Positions 26,228 through 37,282 of a DNA stretch of 64,000 nucleotides are shown here, piece by piece (position 1 is the stretch's first letter; every line of letters starts with the position of its first letter). The stretch spans positions 186,001 to 250,000 of the forward strand of contig JAUIJE010000004.1 in assembly GCA_030431455.1 (NCBI GenBank), given 5' to 3'. The notes beneath the pieces were generated by a model. It did no database searches. It was given only the letters and a program-made list of their open reading frames with translations, and had not been told where the DNA came from. A program made the translations under genes and the position numbers. Origin of the DNA: a bacterium (lineage in GTDB: Bacteria; Myxococcota; UBA727; JAUIJE01).

Positions 26228-28240
26228 ATGGCCATCAAAGTACTCCTCGTCGAGGATGACCCCACCATCTCGGAGATGATCGAGCGCGCGCTGTCGCGTT
26301 TGGGGTTCGAGGTCCAGGTCGCGGCGGATGGCGACGCCGGGGTGGAGGCGTTCGCGGCCTTCGCCCCCGACGTGGCCCTCGTCGACGGTCTGCTGCCCAA
26401 ACGCGCGGGGGCCGATGTCGCCCGGGCCATCCGGCAGCACCCCCAGGGGGCCCAGGTGGGGCTCATCCTCGTCAGCGCGGTGTACAAGACCGGGCCCGCC
26501 CGCCGCGAGGCCTACGCCGCGGGGTTCGACGCGATCTTCAACAAGCCCTATGTGCTCGGCGACGTGGTGCGCACCATCGCCGAGCTGGCCAAAAAGTACA
26601 CCGGGAAGACCAGTGACATTGCGGCGCAGCTCGGCCAAGCCAAACGGCGCGCGCCCAAGAAGGTCCGCACCCAAGAAAACCCCCGCCTGTCCCCGCGGAC
26701 CGAGCCCGAGACCGCGGCCCCATCTTCGGACGTGCCCCCCACCGACGAGCAAGCGGTGCTCGCCTCCACCGACGAAGCCGGCGAGATCGCGGCCAAGGAC
26801 CAGCCCCTGTTGGTCCGCCCGGGGGACGGGGCCGCCCTGTTGGTCCGCCTGGCCCGTCGTCGGGCCACCGGCATTCTGCGCTTTAAAAACGCCAACGCGG
26901 AGATCGCGTTTGCGTACTCCAAGGGGGTGATCGTCGGGGCGCGGGACACCCTGCGCGAGAACCAGCTGCGCGAGCGGTTGCTCGCGGCCGGCGACGTCGA
27001 GCCGCGCGGCCTCCTCGAGGTCGAAGCGCGGATGAAAGACCGGGGCGAGCGCTTCTTGGAAGCGGCCATCGCCCTCGGGGTGCTCGAGGCGGACGCCGCC
27101 TTTGTCGCCTTGGAGGCGCAGGTCGCGCACCGCGTGGCCCGGGGCGCACTCTGGCCCCCGGCCGCGGTCAACTTTCGGCAAGACCGCACGGAGGTGGCCC
27201 GGTTGTTCACCGCCGGGGTCGAGGTGGTCGACATCGTGCTCGAGGCGTTGCTCGGCTACGACGACCAGGCCTTGTTCGATGGCTTTTTCCAAGCGCACAA
27301 AGATGCCCCCGTGGTGCCCACCCCCGAGCTCGAGCCCGCCCTCCAAGTGCTCGCGCGGCTCCGGCCCTCGTCCCGGCTGCCCCCGGTGATGTTCGAACCC
27401 GACATCACCGTGGGCGCGATCGTGCACCGATTGGGGCATAGCGTGCTTGACGAGCTGTGGGCGCTGCACCGCGCTGGCGCCTGGCACACGGTGCGCAAAG
27501 CCGCCGCCCCCGTGCCGCGGCTCGACGAGGACACCCGGGCGCACCGCCGGTCTAAGGCCCAGCGCACCCGGCTGGACGCCCGGGTGCAGGGCGCGCTCCT
27601 GTCCGCCCGGGGCCGGGGCTACTACGAGGTGTTGGGCTTGGCCCCGTCGGCGGCGGCGATTGAAATCGAAAAGCGGCTGGACGCGCTGGACAAGGAGTTT
27701 GGCCAGGGCGCGCCGGGCATCGACGAGCTCACCGTGGGCATGGCCGCGGCCCGCGAGCTGTGGACCATTTACGCCGACATCCGCGCGGTGCTGCTCGACC
27801 CCGCGCTGCGCCGGGCCTACGACGAGTCGTCGGGCGAGGTCAGCCTCAAGGCCCCGGACCTGTTCGAGGACGAGCGCGATCTCGACATGCGGTTCTTGCA
27901 GGGCATGCTCGCCTACGACGCCGGCGAGCTGGGCGTGGCCGAGCAACACTTCGCCGCGGTCTTGAAGGGCCGGCCCGACGACGTAGACGCAGAAGCATTT
28001 TGCACCATGGCCCGGTTTCGCACCTCGTCGATGTCCGCGGTGGCGGCGCGGGCGGTGCTGTCCGCGTTGCACGAGCACGAGCCGTCGTCGCTCCGGCCCC
28101 TCCTGTTCTGGGTCGATGCGTGCCTGTACGCGGGCGATTCACAAAGCGCGCGCAAAGTGTTCAAGATGGCCCAGGCCCTGGACCCGCACAACCTCGAGGT
28201 CAGGCGACGCCAGGCCCGGATCGAGGAGGCTTCATCGTGA
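26228..28240 (+). CDS. Response regulator fused to DUF4388, J-like and TPR domains
   Basis: 670-residue cytosolic multidomain regulator. Receiver domain at 1-125: acidic pocket VEDD (10-11), phospho-acceptor Asp53 in LVDGLL, Ser83 in LVSAVY and Lys106 in FNKPY, so it should be phosphorylatable. A DUF4388 (PATAN-like) domain follows at ~195-265 (RRRATGILRFKNANAEIAFA). A degenerate J-like domain at ~461-515 begins YYEVLGLAPSAAA; the HPD motif needed to stimulate Hsp70 is absent. The end (~555-670) is helical and TPR-like. DUF4388 response regulators are typical of Myxococcota and often act in motility or development signalling. No output DNA-binding domain is present. Its stop overlaps the GTG of cutA. 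Confidence 0.9.
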   Translation: MAIKVLLVEDDPTISEMIERALSRLGFEVQVAADGDAGVEAFAAFAPDVALVDGLLPKRAGADVARAIRQHPQGAQVGLILVSAVYKTGPARREAYAAGFDAIFNKPYVLGDVVRTIAELAKKYTGKTSDIAAQLGQAKRRAPKKVRTQENPRLSPRTEPETAAPSSDVPPTDEQAVLASTDEAGEIAAKDQPLLVRPGDGAALLVRLARRRATGILRFKNANAEIAFAYSKGVIVGARDTLRENQLRERLLAAGDVEPRGLLEVEARMKDRGERFLEAAIALGVLEADAAFVALEAQVAHRVARGALWPPAAVNFRQDRTEVARLFTAGVEVVDIVLEALLGYDDQALFDGFFQAHKDAPVVPTPELEPALQVLARLRPSSRLPPVMFEPDITVGAIVHRLGHSVLDELWALHRAGAWHTVRKAAAPVPRLDEDTRAHRRSKAQRTRLDARVQGALLSARGRGYYEVLGLAPSAAAIEIEKRLDALDKEFGQGAPGIDELTVGMAAARELWTIYADIRAVLLDPALRRAYDESSGEVSLKAPDLFEDERDLDMRFLQGMLAYDAGELGVAEQHFAAVLKGRPDDVDAEAFCTMARFRTSSMSAVAARAVLSALHEHEPSSLRPLLFWVDACLYAGDSQSARKVFKMAQALDPHNLEVRRRQARIEEASS

Positions 28241-28566
28241 CCGACGTGCGCGTCTTGCTCTGCACCGTGCCCAGCCCCGAGGTGGGCAAGACCCTGGCCC
28301 GGGGGCTGCTCACCGACCGGCTGTGCGCCTGCGTCAACGTCGTGCCCGGCTTGACGTCGATGTACCGCTGGGAGGGCAAGCTGGTCGAGGACCGGGAGGC
28401 GCTGATGGTGATCAAGACGCGGGGCGCGCTCATCGACGACGTGACCCGTCACATCACCGAGAACCACCCGTACACTGTTCCCGAGGTCATCGCGCTCGAC
28501 GTGAGCGCGGGCCACGCCTCTTACCTCGACTGGGTCCGCGCCGAGACGGTCAGTCCTTCTTCTTGA
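28237..28566 (+). CDS. cutA: CutA family divalent-cation tolerance protein
   Basis: 109-residue trimeric ferredoxin-like protein. Family features: LLCTVPSPEVGKTLARGLL, the Cys-containing RLCACVNVVPGLTSMYRWEG, EALMVIKT and the HPYTVPEVIAL motif near the end. CutA was named for copper tolerance but its cellular role is unsettled. GTG start, fixed by a GTGA overlap with the response-regulator stop and GAGGAGG 8 nt upstream. Its 3' end overlaps the convergent zinc-ribbon gene by 17 nt. Coupling of cutA to a response regulator is unusual. Confidence 0.94.
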   Translation: MTDVRVLLCTVPSPEVGKTLARGLLTDRLCACVNVVPGLTSMYRWEGKLVEDREALMVIKTRGALIDDVTRHITENHPYTVPEVIALDVSAGHASYLDWVRAETVSPSS

Positions 28567-28918
28567 ACAGCGCCTCGAGCTTTTTCTTGGCATCGTCCGC
28601 GGTCTGGGGCGAGGACGGGGCCGCGGCCCCGCCGAAGAGCGCAGCGAGTTTTTGTTTGGCCGCGTCGGCCTCGCTTTGGCCGTCGTCATCGTCCGTGGTC
28701 ACCGCTTGGTGGTACTCGCACAGGTTGCGGCGGTCCTTGTTGGCCACCGGGTCCGCGCTCACCTCCCGGCATTCGTTCTCGACGTAGGGGTCGTAGAACC
28801 GGCAGGTCAGGCACACGTGCAGGTCCTGCCCACAGTCACATTCGGCGCGGAACGGGATCTTGCTGTCCACGAAATGAGACGCACCACACGCGGGGCAGGC
28901 GATGTCCAACCGGGCCAT
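28550..28918 (-). CDS. Small zinc-ribbon-like protein
   Basis: 122-residue cytosolic protein. The N-terminal ~75 residues hold three Cys-x-Cys or Cys-x2-Cys pairs (ACPACGASH, CDCGQDLHVCLTCRFYDP), then CREV and LCEYH, consistent with one or two zinc sites. The C-terminal part is a charged, Lys/Ala-rich helix that contains a repeated element (AAKQKLAALFGG and AKKKLEALFKK). Such internal repeats may be short binding motifs. It starts 2 nt after the acyltransferase stop, so it is the third gene of that operon, and overlaps cutA convergently. Function unknown. Confidence 0.85.
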   Translation of the reverse strand: MARLDIACPACGASHFVDSKIPFRAECDCGQDLHVCLTCRFYDPYVENECREVSADPVANKDRRNLCEYHQAVTTDDDDGQSEADAAKQKLAALFGGAAAPSSPQTADDAKKKLEALFKKKD

Positions 28919-28920
28919 GC

Positions 28921-29715
28921 TCAGCTTCCCCCCAGCAGACGAAAGCGCGCGGGGCGGCTGTCTTCGAGCTCGTCGAGGCTCGACTGAATTTGGTCGTGAA
29001 TGGATTGGGCCAGCTCGGTGACATCGGCCGAGCTGGAGTTGTCGTCGAGCCGCGCGCCCACGTCGATGGGGGGCAAGATTCGAATCTTCCACTTGGCGGG
29101 GAGGGGCAGGACCCCGAGGGGCCCCAGCCAGGGGAACAGCGGCGTCACCGGGAGGTAGCTGACAAAGGTGCCGCGGAACAAGAAGCGAAACTTCGTCAGC
29201 AACGGCGCGGTGTCCTCGGCCCCGAGGATCGCCACCGGCACGAGGGGCACGCCCGCCTTCATCGCCAGCCGCACAAAGCCGCCCCGGCCAAACCGCACCA
29301 ACTTGTAGCGGTGCCGGTAGACCTTGCTCAGACCCAAGAACCCCTCGGGGAACACCGCCACCGGCTCGTTGCGGTCGAGGATGCGCAGGGCGTTCTCTTG
29401 GCTCGCCCGCACACAGCCCAGGCGCGACATCCAGGTGCCCAAGAACGGGGCGGTCATGATCGCGTCCTCGAGCAACGGGCGAATCACCGCCTGGCGTTGT
29501 TCGAACGCGCGGATCAGCACCACCGCGTCCCACGGGAATGCCCCTGCATGGTTGCCCACGAGGATGTAGGGCCCGTCGGGAAGGTGCTCTTCGCCCTCGA
29601 TGTCGAGGTCGAACACCTGCTCGATCAACGCGTCCAGCACCTTGCCGAACCGCCGGCCAAACCCGGGGTCCTTGCCGAACACATCAAACGCCACGTCTTC
29701 GAGCGCATCGGTCAT
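28921..29715 (-). CDS. Lysophospholipid acyltransferase family protein (PlsC-like)
   Basis: 264-residue predicted acyl-CoA/ACP-dependent O-acyltransferase acting on glycerolipids at the inner face of the membrane. The catalytic block is GNHAGAFPWDAVVL: His with Asp, in the variant spacing (H-x6-D) used by the DGAT/TMEM68-like branch. The second block is VFPEGFLGLSK, with substrate-binding Glu-Gly, and the third VPLVPVAILG. Start and upstream stop overlap by 4 nt (ATGA), coupling it to the epimerase gene. Partnership of an extended short-chain dehydrogenase with an acyltransferase suggests a common lipid-modification step. Confidence 0.92.
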   Translation of the reverse strand: MTDALEDVAFDVFGKDPGFGRRFGKVLDALIEQVFDLDIEGEEHLPDGPYILVGNHAGAFPWDAVVLIRAFEQRQAVIRPLLEDAIMTAPFLGTWMSRLGCVRASQENALRILDRNEPVAVFPEGFLGLSKVYRHRYKLVRFGRGGFVRLAMKAGVPLVPVAILGAEDTAPLLTKFRFLFRGTFVSYLPVTPLFPWLGPLGVLPLPAKWKIRILPPIDVGARLDDNSSSADVTELAQSIHDQIQSSLDELEDSRPARFRLLGGS

Positions 29716-30734
29716 CGGTCAAACTCCCTCGCCACCAAGTCGAGCAGTGTATCGATGTCGTATTGGACTTCAAATCCCACTGCATCCCGGAACTTCTTGC
29801 CGTCACACACCCAGCTCCACCGCAGGTACTGCATAAACACCGCCGGCATCTCCATGAGCTGGAGGTTCCACAGGCTGGCCAGGGTCGCGGAGAACCACGT
29901 CGCCGGGACCGGGAGGTTGGTGCGCGCGAGCCGCTCGATGACCCGGGACAGCGGCAGCACCCCCTGGCCGGCGACGTTGTAGGCCCCGGTGGCGTCGGAG
30001 CGGAGCGCAAAGTACAGCGCCCGCACCGCGTCGTCGGGATACAAGAACTGAAACAGCGGGTCGTAGCCCATGACGGTGGGCACGACCTTGCGGGTCAAAT
30101 ACCGGGTCCAGAAGTTCCGCGTGCGCGAGCCGCCGAGCATCGCCGACATCCGCAGGGCGATGCAGGACACGCCGGGATTTTCCAGGGCGAAGCGCTCCAG
30201 CTGTTGCTCGGCATCGACCTTGTCTTGGACGTAGCGGCTGCCTTCCATGCCCCGCAGGGGGTGCTCCTCGGTGAGCCACGCGGGGTTGTCGGGGTGGGCG
30301 CCATAGGCGATCGTCGACGAGGACATCACCAACCGCTTCACCGGCGCGGCCTGCGCGGCGTACAAGGCGTGCATGGTGCCGATGGTCTCGACCTCGTGGG
30401 CGAGCTCCTCGCGGTGGGTGGGGTTGGACAAGAACGCCAAGTGGCACAAGGCGTCGGCGCCTTCGCTGGACAGGATCTCGGCCAGCCGCCGGTCCGCCCC
30501 GCGTTCGGCGAGGTCGAGCTGGTGGGCGGACACCTTGGGAAACTCCCGCAACACCACCTGCGGGTCTTCGGGGTGGCCTTCCCGGCGCAAGAGCTCGCGG
30601 GGGTCGCGCACGTCGATGGCGACGATGGTCTCGACCCGTTCGTCCTCGATCAGCAACCGAATGAGCCGGCGCCCCAAAAAGCCAAATGCCCCGGTGAGAG
30701 CGACAACGCGCGGGGCATGAGACAGCTTCACCAT
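29712..30734 (-). CDS. NAD-dependent epimerase/dehydratase (extended SDR) family protein
   Basis: 340 residues. The ATG at 30734 is chosen because GGGGGAGG lies 7 nt upstream. Rossmann nucleotide-binding loop LTGAFGFLGRRL (residues ~13-24), acidic residue for ribose binding in VAIDVRDP, NNAG-like region CHLAFLSNP, Ser in MSSSTIAYG and the Tyr-x3-Lys pair in RYVQDKVDAE. It is therefore likely to be catalytically competent. Substrate cannot be assigned; the neighbouring acyltransferase and its translational coupling point to a lipid or lipid-linked sugar. First gene of a three-gene leftward operon. Confidence 0.93.
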   Translation of the reverse strand: MVKLSHAPRVVALTGAFGFLGRRLIRLLIEDERVETIVAIDVRDPRELLRREGHPEDPQVVLREFPKVSAHQLDLAERGADRRLAEILSSEGADALCHLAFLSNPTHREELAHEVETIGTMHALYAAQAAPVKRLVMSSSTIAYGAHPDNPAWLTEEHPLRGMEGSRYVQDKVDAEQQLERFALENPGVSCIALRMSAMLGGSRTRNFWTRYLTRKVVPTVMGYDPLFQFLYPDDAVRALYFALRSDATGAYNVAGQGVLPLSRVIERLARTNLPVPATWFSATLASLWNLQLMEMPAVFMQYLRWSWVCDGKKFRDAVGFEVQYDIDTLLDLVAREFDR

Positions 30735-30828
30735 CGTGACCTCCCCCGGGGCCACGGGTACGAGAGGAGCGGTGGGGCGTCAAGCGGATGCCACCCGGTG
30801 CCGTGTTTTCGGTATCCTCCAGCGACGA

Positions 30829-32499
30829 ATGTCGCCGTTGCGTCTCTTCCTTTTCGCGATCGTGGGGTGGATGTCGCTGCCAGCGTGGGCGGCGACCACC
30901 TACAAGACGGTGGTGGTGCCGTTCGAGGCCTCACCGGAGATTCGGTACGAGCTCCCGGTGGCGGTGGAGCTGGAGCTGGAGCTCGTCGAGAAGGTGGTGG
31001 TGAAGTCCAACAAGCGTGTGTGGGCGGAGCTGCGGCGCAAAAAAAAGCGGAAGTACGAGCCCCGTGTGCTGCGCAAGGTGATGAAGCGGCGCAAGCTCGA
31101 CATCCTGATCACCGGCAAGGTCGTCGACGACGTCGGTCCAGAGCTCGAGGTGGTGGCCTACGGACGTGACGGCAAGCCCCGCATCATCGAACGTTTTCCG
31201 TATCCCGACAACATCGACGCCAGCGCGGCCGCCATCGTCGAGCGGCTGACCCCGAAGCTGAACACCTTTGGCGAGCTGAAGCCGGTGGATCGTGCGGCCA
31301 TCGCCAAGGCCGCGGACCGGGGTGGCTTTGGCGATGGGGAGGAGCCCACCGACGACGATGATTTGTTCGTGGACCTCGAGGGCGGGGCCAAGAAGAAGGA
31401 CGACGTCAAGCGCGATAAGCCCAAACGCGCGCGCACGAAATCAAAACGCGACGATGATTGGGACCGCGAGGTCGCCGACAAAGGCGACGATCGCGGGGGC
31501 AAGAAAAAGAAAAAGCGGCGGCGCCGCAGCGCGTTCGACGAGGAGCCGCGCGCGGCCCGCGACGACGACAAGCGCAGCCGCCGGCGGTTGGTCGGGGACG
31601 ACGATGACGACGACGAGGCCCGGCGGCGGTCCCGCCTGAAGAACGGTGTCGAAGACGACGACGACGCGGCGCGGTTGACCCACTGGGTGAGCGTGGCCGT
31701 GGCCCCGGAGGCGGGCACGTGGCTCTACCAGTTCAATGCCCAAAAGGCGGGGCAGGACGGGGGGTTTTCCGCCCGGGTGTACCCGTCGTTCAACCTCCGG
31801 CTGGACGCGTGGCCCATCGAGTGGGTGGGCGGCGAGGTCACTTTGCGCGGCGCGGCGGTGCCGTTTTGCATCGGGACCCCGGGGCTGTTCGCGACCTGTG
31901 ACGAGGACGCCAACGCCCGGGTCACCCCTCGCCAGTTCTGGGCCTACCGGGGTTCGGCGCAGGTCGCGGCCAAGGCCCGGTACGTGTTTCACTTCAATAA
32001 CATTGGCTTCGGGGGCGGGGCGCGGGTGGGGTATCGCTACGCGGGCGCCTTCGTGGACCGCCAGAAGAACGTGGACGACAACCAAGACCATACCCTGGTC
32101 CCGGGGTTCAACTGGCATGCTGTGACATTGGGAGCGGAGGGGTATGCCGCGCTGGTCTTGTTCTCGCGCCGGTTCGAGTTTGAGCTGAAGGCGGACCTCA
32201 TCCCCGGGTTCCCCCCGTACTCGTTGCTCTACTACCAAGAGGTCCCCGACAGCCCCGGCCAGTCCTGGTGGGTGCTCGGCGGGGTCGCCTCCGCCACCGC
32301 CCGCTTGGAGGTCATTTTTGGTGTGTTCGTCGACGTGCACCTGTTCGGCGCGGCCGGCTACGTGACCTACGACGGCACCGGCAACCGCCGCGGCGAGCTG
32401 CGCGACGCCAACGACCCCACCCAACGCGAGCTGCTCGTCGGGGGGACGGTGATCAACGCCAACGCCGGCGCGTCGGTGGGCGTGGGCTGGATGTTCTAG
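30829..32499 (+). CDS. Exported protein with charged linker and predicted outer-membrane barrel
   Basis: 556 residues with signal peptide MSPLRLFLFAIVGWMSLPAWA. Residues ~25-150 form an alpha/beta domain (TYKTVVVPFEASPEIRYELP, ILITGKVVDD) resembling the CsgG/DUF-type periplasmic domain of other myxobacterial proteins. A ~120-residue stretch (~175-295) is dominated by alternating Lys/Arg and Asp/Glu blocks, with KKKKRRRR-like runs. The last ~260 residues look like a beta-barrel: alternating strands such as ARYVFHFNNIGFGGGARVGY and a final strand ending VGVGWMF. Such an architecture suits an outer-membrane protein with a periplasmic domain. Function unknown. No good Shine-Dalgarno precedes the ATG; a TATCCT box lies 11 nt upstream. 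Confidence 0.85.
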   Translation: MSPLRLFLFAIVGWMSLPAWAATTYKTVVVPFEASPEIRYELPVAVELELELVEKVVVKSNKRVWAELRRKKKRKYEPRVLRKVMKRRKLDILITGKVVDDVGPELEVVAYGRDGKPRIIERFPYPDNIDASAAAIVERLTPKLNTFGELKPVDRAAIAKAADRGGFGDGEEPTDDDDLFVDLEGGAKKKDDVKRDKPKRARTKSKRDDDWDREVADKGDDRGGKKKKKRRRRSAFDEEPRAARDDDKRSRRRLVGDDDDDDEARRRSRLKNGVEDDDDAARLTHWVSVAVAPEAGTWLYQFNAQKAGQDGGFSARVYPSFNLRLDAWPIEWVGGEVTLRGAAVPFCIGTPGLFATCDEDANARVTPRQFWAYRGSAQVAAKARYVFHFNNIGFGGGARVGYRYAGAFVDRQKNVDDNQDHTLVPGFNWHAVTLGAEGYAALVLFSRRFEFELKADLIPGFPPYSLLYYQEVPDSPGQSWWVLGGVASATARLEVIFGVFVDVHLFGAAGYVTYDGTGNRRGELRDANDPTQRELLVGGTVINANAGASVGVGWMF

Positions 32500-32559
32500 A
32501 GCGCGTCCGGTTTGGCGCCGTTGAGAACGCGCAGGACGCACACAATTGCATTGCGCGGG

Positions 32560-34974
<2,415 letters not shown>

Positions 34975-35281
34975 AGCGCATCTTGAAAGCAATGATGCCG
35001 TGCGCTCGCCGGGGCCACGACGAGCGCCCGATCGGGCGTCTCGTCGCTGGACACCAGAGCACACTGCGTCCTTGATTTTTGGGGTGCGCTCCAGCGGCGT
35101 GCGCCGCGCGCCCCCCCCCCGGGCGTCGGGTGTGGTCGAAATGCGCCACCGGGTTTGTCCCGCGCTTGGTCGACGACGACCAGGGGGCCAGGTGGGGCGA
35201 AATACCGATAGAAATTGACGCTTTACCGATGGGAATTCCTCGGTTAGCGTCCGCCCCGACTCGATCCGTAAGGAGGTGCCG
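34975..35281. other. 307-bp intergenic region upstream of the gliding-type barrel operon
   Basis: No gene is apparent. It contains a run of ten C (35111-35120), then at 35206-35252 the element shared with the GltH-like gene (with a TTTACC-N17-TAGCGT promoter-like core), and the AAGGAGG ribosome-binding site at 35270-35276. No clear terminator follows the small barrel gene. Confidence 0.7.
35206..35252 (+). promoter_or_regulatory. Promoter-like element shared with the GltH-like gene (copy 1)
   Basis: 47-bp segment that aligns without gaps to 51268-51314 (39 of 47 identical) and lies at the same distance (30 nt to ATG) from the start of an acidic-tailed barrel gene. The core reads TTTACC - 17 bp - TAGCGT (35222-35250), the spacing of a sigma70-type promoter, and is fully conserved in both copies. 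Predicted transcription start ~35257. Inference: co-regulation of the two barrel operons. Confidence 0.6.
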
Positions 35282-36241
35282 ATGCGCCGTCACTGGTTCC
35301 GGGGCGCGCGACCCCGGCCATTGTTCCTCGGTGTGCTCACATTGTGTCTGGCGTTGCCGGTGGCGGCCCAGGACGAGTACGAAGACGAATACGAGGAAGA
35401 GTACGAAGACAGCGGCAGTGACGGTGCCGAGGACGCGGCCGCGGCGGAATCTGACGCGCCCGCGCCCGCGCCCGCCGACGAGGGCGACGCCCCCGCAGAC
35501 AAGGCCGGCCCGAAAAAGGACGCGCCCGAGACCATCGACACCTTCCTCGTCGGGGCCATCGACCGCGAGCCCAAGCCGGGCACGCCCATCATCGCGAACA
35601 AGAAGTTCCCGATGTCGCTGACCCTCGAGATCTCGGCGATGTTCGACTACTCGTTCTCGGACCGCTTTTTGAATCACGCCGGCGGCCACCTCTCGCTCGG
35701 CTTTCACATCTTTGACTGGCTGGCGGTCGAAGGCTTCGCCGGCGGTCTTTATCCCCAAGAGCTCAACATCACCCGCACCGTGCGGGTGCAAGGCTATTCG
35801 CGCGACTCCAACGAGGAGCCGGCGCTGTCCGGTCTGTGGCAGACCTTCGCCTTCGGCGGCGCCGGTCTGCAGTGGGCCCCGTTCTACGGCAAGCTGAGCT
35901 TCGCCTCCGACTTCCAGGTCGCGTTCCAGTTCTTCTTCTTTGGCGGCGCCGCGGTCGAGGGCATCGCCAAGCCGAGCGGGATCAACGACGGACAGAACGT
36001 CAACAACCGCCGCGACTTCTACCTCGGGGTCGTCGGCGGACAGACCTACAACTACGCCCCGCGGTTCTCGGCGTACTACGGCGGCGGGGTGCGCATCCTC
36101 CCCTGGAAATGGGTGGCCTTGCGCCTCGAGGTGCGGCAGCTCACCGGGCTCAACCCTGGCGTCGAGAACGACCAGTGGAACGAGTTCATCGACATCAACA
36201 ACATGCCGCTGCTGCAAGCCGGCATCAGCTTCTTGCTGTAG
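35282..36241 (+). CDS. Acidic-tailed outer-membrane beta-barrel protein, GltA/GltB-like
   Basis: 319-residue exported protein. Start chosen at the ATG 5 nt after AAGGAGG; a GTG two codons upstream overlaps the ribosome-binding site. Signal peptide to ~residue 30 (ending PVAAQ), then a very acidic segment (31-51: DEYEDEYEEEYED), an Ala/Pro linker, and from ~95 a beta-barrel with strands such as LTLEISAMFDYSFSD, LSLGFHIFDWLAVEGFAGG and an end MPLLQAGISFLL. This matches the myxobacterial outer-membrane barrel type (TIGR04565 style). Followed by a second, similar barrel and a periplasmic TPR protein; this barrel-barrel-TPR order equals Myxococcus gltB-gltA-gltC, whose products form the outer-membrane part of the gliding complex. 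Assignment by context and architecture. Confidence 0.85.
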   Translation: MRRHWFRGARPRPLFLGVLTLCLALPVAAQDEYEDEYEEEYEDSGSDGAEDAAAAESDAPAPAPADEGDAPADKAGPKKDAPETIDTFLVGAIDREPKPGTPIIANKKFPMSLTLEISAMFDYSFSDRFLNHAGGHLSLGFHIFDWLAVEGFAGGLYPQELNITRTVRVQGYSRDSNEEPALSGLWQTFAFGGAGLQWAPFYGKLSFASDFQVAFQFFFFGGAAVEGIAKPSGINDGQNVNNRRDFYLGVVGGQTYNYAPRFSAYYGGGVRILPWKWVALRLEVRQLTGLNPGVENDQWNEFIDINNMPLLQAGISFLL

Positions 36242-36253
36242 GCGGAGGACCAG

Positions 36254-37282
36254 ATGCAACGGAACGAATCTGTGTTGTCGACCGCACGCGTTTGTCTGCT
36301 CGCCGCCGCCGCGGTGGTGTGCGCCGTCCCCGGGGCGGCCGTCGCCCAAGACGACGATGAGTTCGAAGACGAAGACGTCGACGACGCCCTCGGGGCTGAC
36401 GAAGGCGGCGACGAGGGCGCGGACGACGCCGCCACCGACGACGCCGACGACGCCCTCGGCGACGACGAAGACGACGCCCCCGCGGACAGCAGCGGGGACG
36501 CCGCGTCATCGGAGACCACCGGCCCGGCGCCCGCCGAGGGCGGGACCGGGGGCCGCCAACGCATCGAGACCGAAGAGACGATCTACGCGATCCAGAAAAA
36601 GGCGCGGCTCATCGGCGACAGCATCGAGATCACCCCGCTGTTTTTGCAGTCGGTCAACGACCGCTTCGTGTCCCAGACCGGCGGCATGCTCTCGGTGATG
36701 TACAACTTCCGCGAGAACCTCGCGTTCGAACTGAACGTGGGCACCTTCGGCTGGTGGGACAATCCCGACACCTTTTTCCAGACCTTCGCCCCCACGGCGG
36801 CACCCCGGTTCGGCGGGCACTACACCAACACCACCACCGAGCTGCAGCTGCGCGAGCGCCTGCAGCCCGAGTTCGTGAAGCTCTATTGGATCACCTGGCT
36901 GACCACCGCGGACTTCCAATGGGCGCCCGTCACCGGCAAGGTCTCGATCCACGACTTCCAGCTTGGCACCTTTTCGCTCTACCTCTCGGTGGGCGCGGGC
37001 CTGGCGGGCATGCGCAACGAGCAGGCCCCCGACCTCGCCGGCCCCACCGGCCAGCCCTTCATCGGCCCGGTGCAAATCACCGCCACCGTGGGCGGCGGCT
37101 TGCGCTTTTACATCCTCGACTGGCTCGGGATTCGCCTCGAGGTGCGCGACTACGTGCAGCCGCTGGCGTTGCTCGTCTCCGACGGCCCCGACGTGCCCAC
37201 GTCGACGTTCGAGGTGCGCAACACCATCATGGCCCAAATCGGTCTGAGCTTCGTCATTCCCATGCCCTGGGGGCCGCGATGA
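36254..37282 (+). CDS. Acidic-tailed outer-membrane beta-barrel protein, GltA/GltB-like (second)
   Basis: 342 residues, preceded by GGAGG. Signal peptide to ~31 (PGAAVAQ), then a 45-residue highly acidic stretch (33-77, with repeated DDAL elements), linker, and from ~110 a barrel: ITPLFLQSVNDRFVSQTGGM, LSVMYNFRENLAFELNVGTF, LRFYILDWLGIRLEVRDYV, ending AQIGLSFVIPMPWGPR. It is clearly related to the preceding barrel (shared strand near the end and same layout), so the pair is a duplication. Stop and next start overlap (ATGA), coupling it to the TPR protein. In Myxococcus, GltA and GltB are interacting barrels required for gliding; the same role is inferred here. Confidence 0.84.
   Translation: MQRNESVLSTARVCLLAAAAVVCAVPGAAVAQDDDEFEDEDVDDALGADEGGDEGADDAATDDADDALGDDEDDAPADSSGDAASSETTGPAPAEGGTGGRQRIETEETIYAIQKKARLIGDSIEITPLFLQSVNDRFVSQTGGMLSVMYNFRENLAFELNVGTFGWWDNPDTFFQTFAPTAAPRFGGHYTNTTTELQLRERLQPEFVKLYWITWLTTADFQWAPVTGKVSIHDFQLGTFSLYLSVGAGLAGMRNEQAPDLAGPTGQPFIGPVQITATVGGGLRFYILDWLGIRLEVRDYVQPLALLVSDGPDVPTSTFEVRNTIMAQIGLSFVIPMPWGPR

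Noticed and set aside
25349-28078. A 909-codon minus-strand open frame
   Set aside because: Shadow of the response-regulator gene, which has clear receiver and DUF4388 motifs in the other strand.
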